A stretch of DNA of 64,000 bases from Callipepla californica brunnescens. Its lineage: Eukaryota > Chordata > Aves > Galliformes > Odontophoridae. A model generated the notes under the pieces. The model was not told where the DNA came from and did no database searches. It worked only from the letters and a program-made list of their open reading frames with translations. How positions within the stretch are numbered: position 1 is the stretch's first letter; each line of letters opens with the position of its first letter. This document shows positions 12,714 to 25,462 of this stretch, piece by piece. A program made the translations under genes and the position numbers. The stretch is from the NCBI GenBank assembly GCA_023055505.1, contig JALIRH010000062.1, forward strand, positions 2,917,115-2,981,114, read 5' to 3'.

Positions 12714-14438
12714 GAACAATGCAAAAGTGGTCAAAATCAGATGTCTAGGAAGAGAACAAAATAATATAAATTGTTTTACAGTTGTAGAATGGCCTAGGTC
12801 AGAAGGTACTCCAAAACAAGAGCTGGTGCAACTTTTAATGTAAAAAGGGAAGACAGGTGAGTTTAACAAGCCTTGTGTGAAAAGTTGGTGCTAAACTGCC
12901 TCATTGCAACTGCACAAAGATCCAGTCTGGGAGTGAAAAATATCACTCCCTGTCTGCACAGGCACAGAAGTTCGTATCTCTAATTTATGATGTTCCTAGT
13001 AATATGTTGGTCAAGTAAATGAGTAAGAGATTATCAAAAGCAGAACCTAAGAAAAATAATGGAGGGTCTTGCTTTACTTCTTCTTTAATTGTGGTCAAGT
13101 GTCTCACATTTTAGGATTAGTTTCCACTAGGTCTTTGCTTAACTTAAAACAGACAGACACAGCTGATCTAAATGAAAAGGTGAGAAAAGACTGAGATTAC
13201 TACTTTATATCAATGAATCTACAAATTTCTCAACAACAGTGGTAGAAAAACTGAGAAAGCAGATGTGTATGAAGAAAATTAAGTCAAGCAATGATACAAA
13301 GAAGAACAATATCCAATGTGGTACGGATGATCTTTCAGATTCTAACTAATTAGTCAAATAAAAAGAGATTTACAGGCTCAATAAGAGGTAGTAAGTCCCA
13401 CTCCCTAAAGCTCCTTTAGTTGTGGCTTCAACGAGATTAAAATATGCAGCTTAGAAAGAGGTAGAAGATGATCTAGAGAACTAGCAAGGCTTTTTTTCTA
13501 AGGATTATTCATTCCTTATTCATTATTCCCAATTGCTTTTCCCAGAATCATTGACAAAAACAAAGATATTTTCCCCTACTCACACAGGAAACTGTTCGAT
13601 CTGTCTTCAAAGATTTAGAATATAAATACTATGTCTGGTTTGAGCTATCACATCCAAATTTTTTAGGCAGTCTGCCTAGAAATTAGCTGACATGTAACAA
13701 AGCAAAGAGTAGGTGGGTAGTTCAATAAGCTAAATAACATAGCAATAACTTAAGTCAGACTAAAAAGACAAAGGTCTGGATATATGAACAGAAAACATGA
13801 AATAAAAAAAAAAAAAAAGTGATTAATACTTTTAAAGAGCCGTACATCAAAACTGAAAGTTAGCAGAAATATATCTAATTGTAGCATTTTCCTCGCATGC
13901 AGTTTACTATGGTAGGCACTGTTTGTGGGTTTATATCCTTGCATACTGAATGTCTGTCATTTTTAAGGGATTTTGGGGAATAAACACAACTCTGATAGAA
14001 CTGAATTTGGCTTTTAAAAATCATGTTATCATCATCATTCATATTCTATTTTATGGAGTTTAGATGACGCATTCTTCTAAAAACTATTACATTCCAGATA
14101 TTTACAAAGATTACAAACCAATTTCTTACTTCGTCTTTTTTGGGAGTAGAGTTCTTAATTATGTATTCTACTCAGTGATTATATATATTATCATTCTTTC
14201 AGTTACAACAACATTAAATTGGTTCATTATTTAAAGGTATTTATGAAGCAAAATTTCATAGTCAGTGTTAGTGAATTTTTAATACAGTCACCAGAACAAA
14301 AGCAAATTCAAAATCCTTTTTTCATATCATTCAATTTTTTTTATAGGACAGTTTACCTGTGAGCATTCTTAAAAGGAAAAGCATTGCAATGGAATCATTT
14401 TGAATAATTGTGGGAATGCCTTGTGGAAAAGCCAGAAA
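12714..14438 (+). repeat. Left arm of long inverted duplication
   Basis: The reverse complement of 62,004-63,707 aligns along this whole stretch. From 12,780 to about 12,890 the two copies are nearly identical by eye, for example the 'ggcctaggtcagaaggtact' and 'aagggaagacaggtgagttt' passages. Small indels occur later, including a missing 'ctaattta'-type segment in the right arm near 12,983. The match stays clear through 13,400-13,620 and 13,930-14,070, and becomes weaker but collinear to about 14,438. Outside these limits I see no similarity. The sequence contains no recognised gene or named repeat. Confidence 0.92.
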
Positions 14439-14458
14439 CATACTCCAGGAGCTCTAAT

Positions 14459-15635
14459 CACAGAATCACAAAATTGTGGGGGTTTGAAGGGACTTCAAGA
14501 GATCATCGAGTCCATCACCCATGCTACAGAATGTTCTCTAGAACAGTCTTGACATATAGGTGTCCAGAAGAATCTTGAATATCTCCATAAGTCACCACAC
14601 CCTCTCTGTGCAACATTTTCTAGCGCTCTGTCACCCTTACTGATAAGAAGTTCCTCCACACATTTGTATGTAACTTCTATTTTCAAGTTTTTGGCCACTG
14701 TTCCTTCTCCTGTCACTGTGCACCACCCTGACTATTCCCCTCCCACTTCAGACGCCCCCTCAGTCTTCCTTTCCCCAGGCTGAACAGATTCATGTTACTC
14801 AGCCTTTACTCGTAAGGGAGATACTCCAGGCATAATTATCTATGTGGCCCTGTGCTGGACTATTTTTAGGAGATCCCTATCTTTTTTGAACTGGAGGGCT
14901 CGGGTCTGGACAGTATTCTAAATATGGCCTCACCATGGCAGAGTAGAGGATGTAGTTGCTATGACAATTTCTCCATCATATCCAAAAAGTCAACATAATG
15001 GCCACACTATTTACACTCTTTTTAATACATCCCAGCATACTATTGGCCATCTTGGCATCAAGAATATGCTGTTGGCTCATGGCCAACCTATTGGTCACCA
15101 AAACACCCAGATCCTTCCCCACAGAGCTCCTCTCCAGCAGGTCAAACCCTAACATGTACTGATGCATGTGGTTATTCCTTCCCAGGTACAAGACTCCACA
15201 TTTGCTCTTATTTAACCTGATCAGGTTCCTCCCTGCTGAACTATCCAGTCTCTCCAAGACTTGTTGAATAGTAGCACAGCCTTCAGGTGCATCAGTCATT
15301 ACTCCCAGCTTTATATCATCAGCAGACTTGGTGAGGGTGGACTCTATGTCTTCATCCAGTTCACTGATGAAAATTATGAAGATCGGTCCCAGCACTGACC
15401 CCTGGGAACACTACTAGTTATATACTTCCAGCCAGACTGTGCCATTGAAGACAACCTTTTTCCAACCAGACAGTTCTCAGTCCTCAGCCTCCACTCATTT
15501 TCTAAGTTTCATAAAAAGCATGTTGTGGAAAACAGAGTTAAACACCTTGCTGAAGTCAATGGACACAACTCTGATGTTCTCAATGAGAACATCTACCCAG
15601 CAAGGTAGATGGTATATCTCAAGATTTTAATTCAC
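14459..15635 (-). mobile_element. CR1 LINE fragment with RT remnant
   Basis: Begins at the CR1 3' signature 'cacagaatcacaaaattgtg' (14,460) on the minus strand, only about 20 bp beyond the edge of the left inverted arm. A minus-strand frame at 14,976-15,395 (139 codons) keeps an RT catalytic-region remnant: the expected FADD-type motif reads SADDIKLG, followed by the typical 'LDSSAGRN' and 'NKSKCGVLYLGRNN' pieces. Further up, 15,440-15,600 contains the RT region of the type 'cttgctgaagtcaatggaca'. Stops elsewhere show that it is inactive. Confidence 0.85.
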
Positions 15636-16270
15636 TAGTATTCCCAAGTTCTTTTCCACAGGGTTTTACTCTATGAGTTCTTCTCCCACTCCTCTCATAT
15701 TTTGAATGTTCCCAGCTCAAGTGCAGCACCTTGCACTTGGCCTTGTTCAGCTTTCGTTGGTTCACAGGAGCCTGTTTTACAGCCTTGTCCAGGTTCCTTT
15801 GAGTGGCATCCTTTCTTTTAGTTGTAAAAATGGCATCATTCAGCTTTGTGTCATCACCAGGTTCCTTTAAGGTTCACTTCTCTCCACTACCTAGATAATT
15901 AATGTCAATTAGTCATGTCAACTACACCAAATAATTCTGGGTCCTGTGTTAACATGTTGCTGGACCTCATAGATTTGTACATAGTCATTTTCACCAGGTA
16001 GTCTCAAACTTGCAGTTTGCTTACAGTGAGAAAGATTTTGCTCCCTAATGCTAACCTAGAATTTCAGTGAAATGAGAAATGTGGTAAATCTGTCTGCCAG
16101 TGAAGACTGAGTCAAAGGCCTTGATGAATAACAGCCTTCTCCATATATTTTGTCGCCATTTCTCCCTTCTCATTCATCAGAGGAAGTACATTTTCCTTAG
16201 CCCTTCTTTTCTGAACAGTCTAACTGTAGAATCTTTTATTTTTCTACAACTTTTGTCAAGTTCAATTTCA
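15636..16270 (-). mobile_element. Second CR1 fragment, different subfamily
   Basis: The text at 15,715-15,800 ('gtgcagcaccttgcacttgg...') repeats a CR1 segment already passed in the preceding fragment, so this is a separate copy in the same orientation. It continues to 5' ORF2-like text near 16,100-16,260. It is diverged and has no intact frame. Both edges are approximate. Confidence 0.65.
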
Positions 16271-16320
16271 TCTGCATTATATTAGTGATTAAAAATATCC
16301 CTAAATGATGTGCTAAGAGA

Positions 16321-16410
16321 TAATACTACTACTACTACTACTACAAAAAAAAAAAAAAAAAAAAAAAAAGAAAAAAAAAAGAAAAGAAGGAAAGAAAAAA
16401 GAAAATGTTC
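16321..16410 (+). repeat. (ACT)n then poly(A)/A-rich simple repeat
   Basis: A short (ACT) run from about 16,326 to 16,345 passes into a long A-run with scattered G residues to about 16,407. It produces a spurious Thr/Lys-rich frame. It could be the tail of a retrotransposed sequence, but I recognise no body upstream. Confidence 0.8.
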
Positions 16411-16429
16411 ATGTGGAAAGTGGAAAATT

Positions 16430-17095
16430 GGACAGGTCCTGAGAATTGCATTCAGTAGAACAAAGTCTAATTGGAGTCTAGCAGCTAGCAGTGTATCACA
16501 ATATTGGAGTCAATACCCTATTTTGTTCAACATAAATGATCTGTATGACGCAGCACAGTTCACCTTCAGTAAACCTTCACAAGTGATACAAACTGTTAGG
16601 AGTGGTTAATACAACAGTGTTTGATATGTAGCAAAATTCTTGTAGTCTGTGATCAGTGTTTGTATGTCTGAGTGAAGGCCAGTCATGAGTGGTATCCTTC
16701 AAAGGTCAGTCTTGGGACAGGTGCTCTCCAACACCTTCATCAATGACACAGACAATGGAATTGAGCACACTCTCAGCAAGTTTGTGGACAACACCAAGAT
16801 GCGTGGTGCAGCTGATACACTGGAGGGCAGGGAAGACACCCAGAGATACTTGGACAGGCTGGAGAAGTGGGCCCATGTTATCTTAATGAGATTCAACAAG
16901 GCTAAGTGCAAGGTGTTGCATTTGGGCTGTGGCAACCCCAGGTATTAATACAGACAGTGGGAAGAACTCCTGGAGAGCAGCCCTGCAGAAGAGGACTTTT
17001 GGGTCCTGGTGAACATGAAGCTGGGAGAGTCAGCAATACACTCTTGCAGCCCAGGGGGCCAACTATATCCTGGGGTGCATTAAAAAAGGGAGTCC
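16430..17095 (+). mobile_element. CR1 LINE fragment, RT region
   Basis: Plus-strand CR1 reverse transcriptase text. It includes 'aacaccttcatcaatgacac' (16,730) and a following FVDNTKM segment where CR1 normally has a FADDTKL-type catalytic motif, so the key Asp pair is altered. It continues with 'gctaagtgcaaggtgttgca' (16,901), the [16 protein letters not shown] passage. An 87-codon frame (16,685-16,948) covers the best-preserved part. It ends near 17,095, before a T/G-rich simple repeat. Confidence 0.8.
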
Positions 17096-17430
17096 ATAAG
17101 GGAGGGGGAGGATATTTTGTTTTGTTTTGTTTTTGTTTCTATTTTTGTTTTTGTTTTTCAGTAATTATTACTCTTGATTCTCGCTAAAACTCTGTGAAAT
17201 AGAGATAAATATAACTGTAAGCAGCCAAGAAGTATACTTTATTTATGTCTTTAAGGTGAGTAAAATGACTAACAAACAGTATCTGCAGGAGAAGCTTTCA
17301 GAAATTAAAAAATAAAGGGTATTCAATTACCACATCAATCTACATAGCAGTAGAGAACTTGGATGAAGGAGGTATATATATATATATTTTTTTTTTTTTC
17401 TCAGTTCATTAACTATTAATGGTTAACCAC
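17096..17430. other. T/G-rich simple repeat and unique DNA between CR1 pieces
   Basis: A (TTTTG)n-like tract lies at about 17,116-17,160, then non-repetitive AT-rich sequence, then a short (TA)n and T-run at 17,374-17,400. It separates two plus-strand CR1 pieces. It may be an insertion into one CR1 or the gap between two independent copies. Confidence 0.5.
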
Positions 17431-17836
17431 AAACTGAAGGAGCTGGGCTTCCTCAGTCTGAAGAAGAGAAGGCTGTGGGAAAATCTCATTATGGTCTTCC
17501 AGTATTTAAAGGGAGATGATAAAAAGGAGGGAAAACCAACTTTTACACAGGTACGTAGTGATGGAACAAGTGGGAATGGTTTTTAACTAGAGGGACTATT
17601 TATGACAGTGTAAAGTTTTTCGCCAAGAGGGTGGTGAGGTGCTGGAGGGGGTTGCGCAGAAAGGTTGTGGATGCCCAATCCCTGGAAGTGTTTAAGGTAA
17701 ATTAGTTGAGGCCATGGGCAATCTAATATAGTAATTGATCTACCAAGTGGCAACTCTTCCTGAGACAGGGGTTCTGGAACCTGATGATCCTTAAGTCCTA
17801 TCTAATTCATGTGATTCTATGATTCTGTGATTCTAA
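17431..17836 (+). mobile_element. CR1 LINE 3' end
   Basis: Runs from 'actgaaggagctgggcttcc' (17,432) through the CR1 3' UTR to a terminal 'gattctatgattctgtgatt' octamer array at about 17,811-17,834. This is the plus-strand 3' end of a CR1. It may be the continuation of the fragment at 16,430-17,095. Confidence 0.9.
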
Positions 17837-20033
17837 TGAGGTGAATAGTAGGCAAGATTATTAAAACATGGTATTTGCTAAATGAAAATAAATTTCTGAC
17901 AGCCTCCATTATTTATAGTCAGATTTAAACTGTAAATTTTCAAAAACCAAAAAAGATATATATATATATATAAAATGAGATATGTGGAAAATGTCTCTGA
18001 ATGGTATTCCTTTCCTCATTCTTTTGTGTAGTTTTAAAAACACTTGGCAAATATGGGTCAGTTCACTCTTCTTCCTAAAAATACATGATTGACAACTTCT
18101 ACCTTTTAGAAATGTGTTCTATATAGCAAACAACATGATGTTCTAAGAAGTGCGCTCATTCTGTCTTCCATATATGCCCCCAAATTTTCCCATATAATAC
18201 TTTTTTTAGTACAAAATATTCTGTTTTGTTTTCTTAACTAATAACCAAAAATGAAATATAATCTGTTTTTCAATGGACGAGATTTTCTGATAAATCACCC
18301 ACAGGCAGATCCATGCTAATTTTTCATCTGAGGTCAGAAAATATTCTATTTTATCTTCTATTTCTTTTATGATTTTAAAATTCACACAATTGAAGCACTA
18401 TAGGTAAAGATATCTTGGAGCTCCTAATATTTATTGAGATTGTAAATTGATTTTACTGTAGTCACAGAATTATCAGATTATATAGAATGGTGATTTGAAG
18501 AGCACTGTTGCAATCTTTAATTTAATTGGCATGCTAGTATAAAGAGGTGACCAGAGTACACTGAAATATCACAACCAAAACATTTTTATTTTGAGGAGGA
18601 TAGCTTTTTTTTTTTTGTTGTTGAAAACATAAATTCAGTGTATTATTTCATGAAGCAAGACAACGTTTCCTTGGAGAAGATACTTCATCAAAGAAATGCC
18701 AGTTCCTCACAAAGAAGGCAGAAGAAATTACTAAGAATCATCATGGATAGCATAAATTTTATTATCTACTTGGTAATTTGAAGAAAATATTCTTCACCAT
18801 GTTCAGGAAGTGGCTTAAAGGTTGTACTTAAATTAGTTCAGATTATTTGAATCATGCAAATTTGAAGTCTCTAGAAATTAGAAACAGTATCTGCCAAAAA
18901 ACTTCTTGATGCAGGGTGATTCTGTTCACTTCGAATTTTGGCTAAGAAGTCATTTTTGTTAATTTTAATATACTTTAAAATGGTGTCAAATATTGCATGA
19001 AAGAGTCAGAAGAATGTACTGGACTCAGAGGAATGCATTTTGCACAACTATCAGGATTTATTGATTGATATATTGAATTTACATTTAAATAATGTCCTCA
19101 GATTTAATCCTATTCAGCTATTTTTTAATGAGTGCCGGTTACTTCTCAAAATACAGTAAAAACTGGGGCTACATGGGTTGCAGATGTTTTCACATTCTTA
19201 ACCAATTCTACTGCTGTGGTTGTACAGCTCTGCATAGCAAGTTGTGTAATATTCAAAGGGTGGCTTTCTCATTTAAAAGGAAACCACATGGCCCAAGGCT
19301 TTGTAAAACAAAGGTATACACAGTACCGAAACAAGAAGTAGGTTTCTTCAGTGAATGCCATAACACTTAGGTAGTGATGCCACTTTGGGTCTAAACTATC
19401 TCACTGAGCATTTCTGTGAAACTTGTTTTGCTCCTGAGTGCTTCGTGTTCATAAATTCTTGCCCAGTCATTTAAACAGCAATATTGCAAAATGTTTTTAA
19501 TTGAATTTATCTGTCTCTTAGAGATATCTGCCACCTTTCACCAAGCTCCTCAGAAATTTTTTTCTGAAGCAGCAGTATAGAACCCTAGAAGCTGCCGATA
19601 TTTCTGGATTTTTGTAAGAGTATGTCAGGGATGGTGCAAAGATTGCCGGAACACCATCATAGTCCCCTATTGTTATTACTCACTATCCCTTAACAATAAG
19701 ATAATGGTGGCTATTTGTTTTACTTTACTGCTTTCTGATTTCCTTTCATCTTTCATAATTTCTAGCAGCTACTGACAGACAAAGATACAGTATGCATTCT
19801 TTTTTGTGAGACAAGCTTTAGACAGAAGGCTTAGAAAACATCACATAACTCTGATATTCTGTTTTGTTAATTAAATATGTTCTAACTTCCTTTACTTGTA
19901 ACTAAAAAAAAAAAACCAAAAAAACAGCAGTTGCACTGACAAGGAACAACTTTGTTTAAATTTTTAGAATTTAGATAATCCTAAAAGGAGACTATTCTTA
20001 AAATAGGTAAGGAAGAACATGAGAAAAAGCATT
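17837..20033. other. Unique AT-rich DNA, no gene recognised
   Basis: No known repeat or gene was seen apart from a (TA)n microsatellite at about 17,956-17,974 and an A-run near 19,902-19,914. The 92-codon frame at 19,092-19,370 has no recognisable domain. Confidence 0.45.
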
Positions 20034-20038
20034 AATGG

Positions 20039-20792
20039 TGTCTCAGTCTAATTTATAGGAGGAAGAGGAGGTCCTTTGATGTATGTATACCCAGTGTGAG
20101 ATTAAGAAACAATGGTTGAAATGTTGGTCCAACCAGTTTAGTAAAAATCTTAATAAGAAAGATGGGGAAGGGGAAGACAGGCACTATTACCAATTAGGGT
20201 GATGTGAAGGGAAGGTGGGAGATGGAAAAGATAGGTAAGAAACAATTGCTTTATGCGGAGATAGTTTCCATCCAGATCCAGCAGTGGTCCTGTTGCGTGC
20301 TGTTCTGATGGGGCGAGGCAGAAGAGCAGGGGGGGAGAGCAGCAGCAGCGATGGCCGGCCTTGGGCAGCAAGCAGTTACCAGGAAGGAGCAGCAGGGTCC
20401 AGAAGAAAGCAGCAGGTCTCAGGTAGCAGGCCCAGGAGGTAGTCCATCAGCAAGCAGGGATCAGCTCGTGAAGGTTCTGATGGAAGAACACCTGTCGTCA
20501 TGGTTGCTGATCCCTCTTTTATCCTCCATTTTTTGTGCCTATGTGACATCCCTGGGTGCTTGGGTAAGTGTCATGTGAATACCTCCTGAGATGGCTATCT
20601 CCCCTGAGTTGGGTCCACACAAAAGACTCTTCTCTGGCCACTGAGCTGCGGCTTGTCTCTCTCTCTTTGCCCCAGGACATGTCCATCTGTGTCCCTCAGA
20701 CCAAGGATTTTGCAACCCTTGCCCAGGACTGACTTGGACTTGTTCATCATCAAGCTGTGAGACAATGGCACAAAAAATAACAATCTCTTACA
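20039..20792 (-). mobile_element. Solo LTR (family B), perfect 5-bp target duplication
   Basis: Ends are TGTCTCAG at 20,039 and CTCTTACA at 20,792. The flanking bases are AATGG on both sides (20,034-20,038 and 20,793-20,797), a perfect target duplication. Read on the minus strand it starts TGTAAGAGA, like the LTR at 59,739-61,331, with which it shares most of its length. A TATA-like ATAAAAGA lies on the minus strand at about 20,514-20,521. The middle is GC-rich and CAG-rich (about 20,290-20,480), in contrast to the AT-rich surroundings. No internal genes and no second LTR are nearby, so it is a solo LTR. Confidence 0.92.
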
Positions 20793-20797
20793 AATGG

Positions 20798-22240
20798 GCA
20801 TTCTGGAGGAGAACAATGAACAAAGAAAGAGTATACAGACATGAAATCAACAAATTTGTCTCATTTATTTGAGATTACATACTTTTTTTCTTCCATTATT
20901 TTGACATCACTTTGACTTTTTTAAGTTGGTAGATGTAATTCACAAGACAGAGAGAATGGGAGATTTCAGTGAGGCTGTGAATACCCCCCTTAGGAGTCCA
21001 CATCAAGCACACAACAAAGAGCCCAAGAAATCTTTAATCTAGCAGAGAAAACCATCAAAACAAGTTGAATGAGTGGAATCTTAAGCAATACAAAGTGGAA
21101 ATAAAGTGCAAATTTTAACAGTGAGAATAATTAACCATTAGAATAACTCACTATGAAAGAGTGGGATCATCACTGCTTGAAGTCTTTAAAGGAGTGTTTC
21201 TATGAAAGATAGAGGTCTCTAAAACAGACCTTTCTCAAATATAAGTTGTTTGATTCAGTACAGGGAATCCTTGGGATTTTATGCAAAATATTAGTCTAAG
21301 TGAACATATTCTTTTGGCCTTACTGATAACACAAAAAAAATTATCCAAGAATCAATACAATGTACTACCAGAGTCGGACAATAGTAAAGTCAGTTAGAAT
21401 ATAATGTAGATGACTGTACAATTTGAGGGGAAATTGAGAGGTAGAAACAGTGTTTAGTTGACTATACATTTAACAGATAATGAAGCTGGCCTACCTCAGC
21501 TGGGAAATCTCTTCAATAAGTCATGAGATTTCTGCTGTTAAAAACAGTCACTGAGAATACTGATATTTTTGTCCCTATTACAAACTTAGGTAGGGTGTAC
21601 TTAAATTCTACTTCTTTTTCCTTCTTTTTCTCTTTTGCTAACAGAATTAAACTTATATTGATGGTTATAGTTCTCTTCACTCAAGCCCTTTCTATTTCTC
21701 ATTAGTTTTGTTTCCACTCTAGAATCTTTCCGAAGTCCCTTGCCTTAGAAAAGGGATGTTCTAAATACTACAGTATTACAGATACAAATGTTAAGTAGGA
21801 TACAATAGCTAAAATTTCAGTAAAATTCTGTCATCATGTCCTGGATTTGGCTGGAATGGAATTGATTTTTTCATCCTAGTATCTGCAACAAAGCTATATT
21901 TTGGATTCAGGAAAAAAAACGACAAAACTGTTGTTTGTGTTGATAACACAACAAAGTTTTCAGTTATTACTGAGCAGTATTGTACAGAGCCAAGGACATC
22001 TGAGTTTTTCAACTTGTACTATTCTCTCAATGAAGGTCTGGGGGATGAAAGAAACTGAGAATTGATAAGATCAGGAAAGCTGACCTAGCCTGACCAAAGT
22101 GGTATTCCATACCATAGGACATCTTGCAAAAAAACCCTGGATATGGCGAGGAGTTGGATAAGGCAGGCTGCTGCTGTTTGGGATCTAGCTAAGATTTAAT
22201 CCTACTGGGTTAAACCACAACATTTCATTAGATGTCATAG
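20798..22240. other. Unique AT-rich DNA, no gene recognised
   Basis: I see no repeat family, RNA gene or coding exon. The small open frames lack recognisable features. Confidence 0.45.
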
Positions 22241-22246
22241 AATGAA

Positions 22247-23270
22247 TCACAGAATCATAGAACCGCTTTGGTTGGAAGGGACCCCAAGGATCATGAAGTT
22301 CCAACGCCCTGCCACAGGCAGAGCTACAAACCTCCAGATCTGATACTTAACCAGGTTGCCCAGGACCCTATCCAACCTGGTCTTGAACACCTCCACAACC
22401 TCTCTGGGTAGCCTGTTCCAGCACCTCACCACTCTCTCTGTAAAGTCTCTCCTGACATCCAGTCTAAACCTTCCCTCCTTAAAACCATTTAATATAATTG
22501 AATAATATGATTTTAATATAATAGCTTAAAACCATTCGCTTTTGTCCTAAAACTATCTACCCAAGTAAAAAATTAATTATCCTCCTTTTTATAATCCCCT
22601 TTTAAATACTGGGAGGCTTCAATGAGATCTTCTTGTAGTCTCCTCTTCTCAAAGCTGAACAAATCCAGATCCCTCAGCCTGTACTTGCAGGGAAGGTACT
22701 CCAGCTCTGCTTTGAATCCTTTCAAACCACTGCACACCTTTCCTGTACTGGGGGCACTGGATCTGGTAGCACTCCAGATGGGACCTCACGAAGGCAGAGA
22801 AGAGAGTGACAATGACCTCAGTGACCCTGCTGGCCACCCCTCTACTGATGGATTGGCTTTCTGAGCTGCATGAGCATACTGCTAGCTCATGTTCAGTTTT
22901 TCTTCCACCAGGACCTCCAGGTACTTCTCCACAGAGTTACTCTTGAAGAATTCTTCTCCCAGTCTGTATATGTGTCTGGGACTACTCTCACCTAAGTGAA
23001 AAACCTTGCACCTTGCTACATTGAACCACATTAGATTCACATGGGCCCACTTCTCAAAATTGCTGTGGTCCCTTGTGCAGAAGATGAAGTACTACCTCAA
23101 AGAGGAGCAGTTTCCTTCAGACTCTTTCCTTCTAATGTGTCAACCATACCACTCAGCTTCATGCCATCAGACTGAGGGTGCACTTGAACCTGTTGTTGAT
23201 GTTATTGATGAAGCTCTTGAAGATCACTGGTCCCAAGACAGAACCCTAGGGGACACTGCCCATCACTGGC
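22247..23270 (-). mobile_element. CR1 LINE fragment interrupted by an LTR
   Basis: Starts with the CR1 3' signature 'gaatcacagaatcatagaac' (22,244-22,263) and continues on the minus strand through 'ggttgcccaggaccctatcc' and the RT C-terminal region to 23,270. At 22,500-22,600 there is an extra AT-rich stretch. The element stops at the LTR inserted at 23,271. A short remnant may follow the LTR. Confidence 0.88.
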
Positions 23271-23815
23271 TGTCATGGTTTTATGACTTTTTGCTGTAGT
23301 ATTCCATGTTGTAAGATCATGTTGTGCACTGGGAGTTAAGAGTTAATGCTCTACTTCTGTAGAAGTATACCTGTCTCAGATGAGAAGAACAACTATGTTC
23401 TCCAGAGGACTTTGCATTACTTTCCATTTCTTTTTCCCGTTCAGAAGGAATGATGAAACCATTGTAAGTCATGAAAATGCCCTCTCTTTTCCCTGTCTGC
23501 TTGTCCCTGCAGCTTGTGTGCTCCCCAGTTGTGTCACCATCAGTGTTAGAGTAAGGCCTTCAGTTTTTGGGCACTCTCATTTTATTTATTTATTTGCTTC
23601 ACCAATTATATTGTATTATATATGTTATTTTGCATTCCAATATCTCATTTAGTGAAGTAGTTTTCCTCCTTTGATCATTGCCACTCCTTTGTTTTTAGGC
23701 CCATCTCCCTACCCTTCCCCTTTTTTCCCTTTCCTCTTTCCTGAAGGCATGGGTTTGTGGGTCCCCCCACCCCATTAATCATGGAATCGGGCCAAACCAG
23801 CCTGAAACCACTGAC
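23271..23815. mobile_element. Solo LTR (family C) inside CR1
   Basis: Starts TGTCATGGTTTTATGAC and ends CCACTGACA. It is homologous over its length to 58,929-59,490 and, once a nested CR1 is removed, to 41,558-42,450. The flanks are CTGGC (23,266-23,270) and TTGAC (23,816-23,820); the two differences are both transitions, consistent with an aged 5-bp target duplication. I could not fix its transcriptional orientation. There is no coding content. Confidence 0.85.
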
Positions 23816-23870
23816 ATTGACTTCCACCAGAGATAGTGCCAGATATCATTTTTAATGCACATCCTTACAC
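23816..23870 (-). mobile_element. Short CR1 remnant after the LTR
   Basis: The text 'ttgacttccaccagag' resembles the CR1 passage that should follow the interrupted element at 23,270. Only about 50 bp can be argued for. Confidence 0.4.
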
Positions 23871-24084
23871 ACTGATTAAAGGCGGGAAGAAAAAGAAGGA
23901 AGAGATTTTGAACATGAGAAATTCCAAAATTTTGAAGAATAGAAACTTAACACAGAAGTATTTAACAAAACAGGTTATACTTTTTATAATTTTTGTTTTT
24001 TTCTAAATCTTGAGGAATTGAACCAAATTTATGTATCCAGTGTAATTATTTTCAGCTTCTAACATCTGTAATATTTTGGTTGTA

Positions 24085-25462
24085 CCTATTGTGTGTTTAA
24101 AACCTATACCTGACAGCCTGACCTCGGTGCCAGAAAAGGATATGGAGCAGATCATCTTGAGTGAGGTCACACAGTATGTGCGAGACAGGTAGGGGATAAG
24201 GTGCAGCCAGCACTGGTTTGTGAAAGGTAGATCATGCTTGACCAACCTGATCTACTTTTGTGATCAGGTGACCTCGCTGGTGAATGAGGGAAATGCTGTT
24301 GCTGTAGTCTGTCTACTTCAGTAGTCTACCTCCTTCACTTTAACTTTAACTTCTTCTCCTACAGTATTTGGGACAAGCTTAGAACCCATGACTTGGACAC
24401 ATGCACACTTTGCTGGGTAAAAAACTGACTGGAAGGCCAGGTCCAGAGAGTGGTGGTGAATGGAATTAAAGTCAGCTAGTGACTAGTCACAAGTGGTGTT
24501 CCCCAGGGATAAGTACTGGGGTCTGTTCTGCTCAATATATTTACTGATGACCTGAACAAAGGGATCAAGTACACCTGCAGTTAGTTCACAAATGACACCA
24601 AGCTGGGAGAGAACGCTGATCAGCCTGGTGATAGGATGGCTTTAAAGAGAGATCTGGACAGGTTGAATCACTATGATGAAGCCAATGAGATGAAGTTCAG
24701 CAAGACCAAGTGCCAGGTCCTGCACTTTGACCTCATCAAGCCCAGCTAATGCTACAGGCTTGGGGTAGAGTGACTGGAAGACCTGTGGAAGAAATGGACC
24801 TGAAAGTGTTGGCTGACACTCACCTGAACGTGAGTGAGCAGTGAGCCCAAGTGACCAAGATGACCAACAGCATCCTGGCTTATATCAAAAACAGTGTTGG
24901 CAGCAAGAACAGGGAGGTGATTGCCCCTCTGTTCTCAGTTCTGGCAAGGCTGCATCTTGAGTACTGTGTTCAGTTTTGGACCTTTCACTGCAATAAAGAC
25001 ATCAAGGCCCTGGACCATGTCCAGAGAAGGCCAACAAACTGGTGAGGGACCTGGAACACAGCTGTTATTCGGAGAAGCTGAGGGAACTGGGATTATATAG
25101 TCTGGAGGAGTCTCAGGGGAAACCTCATAGCTGTCTACAACTACCTGAAGGGAGATTGTGGCGAAGTGGTGATCAGCCTCTTATCCTGCATGATTAGTAA
25201 TAGGATGAGAGGTAATGCCCTCAAGTTGCACCCAGGGAAGTTCAGTTTGAATAATCTTTATAAAAAAAATATTTTCTGATTTAATGGTCAGGCACTGGAA
25301 TGAGATGCCCAGGGAGATGGTAGAATCACTATCCCTGGAGGTGTTCAAGAATTAGGTGTTGTTCTGACTTAATGGAGAAATATTTGTGTTAGGTAAACCG
25401 TTGAACAGGATGATATTGGAAGACTTTTCCAACCTTGATAAATCTATGATTCTGTGACTCTT
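24085..25462 (+). mobile_element. CR1 LINE fragment from RT core to 3' end
   Basis: Plus-strand CR1. It starts near the RT passage encoding LTSVPEKDMEQII-type sequence (about 24,115-24,160) and runs through 'gtgaatgagggaaatgctgt' (24,280), 'ggtgttccccagggataagt' (24,494, the turn before the catalytic region) and the 3' UTR. It ends in 'tctatgattctgtgactc' at about 25,443-25,460. Frameshifts and stops are spread throughout. It is one of the more complete 3' halves in the window. Confidence 0.9.
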
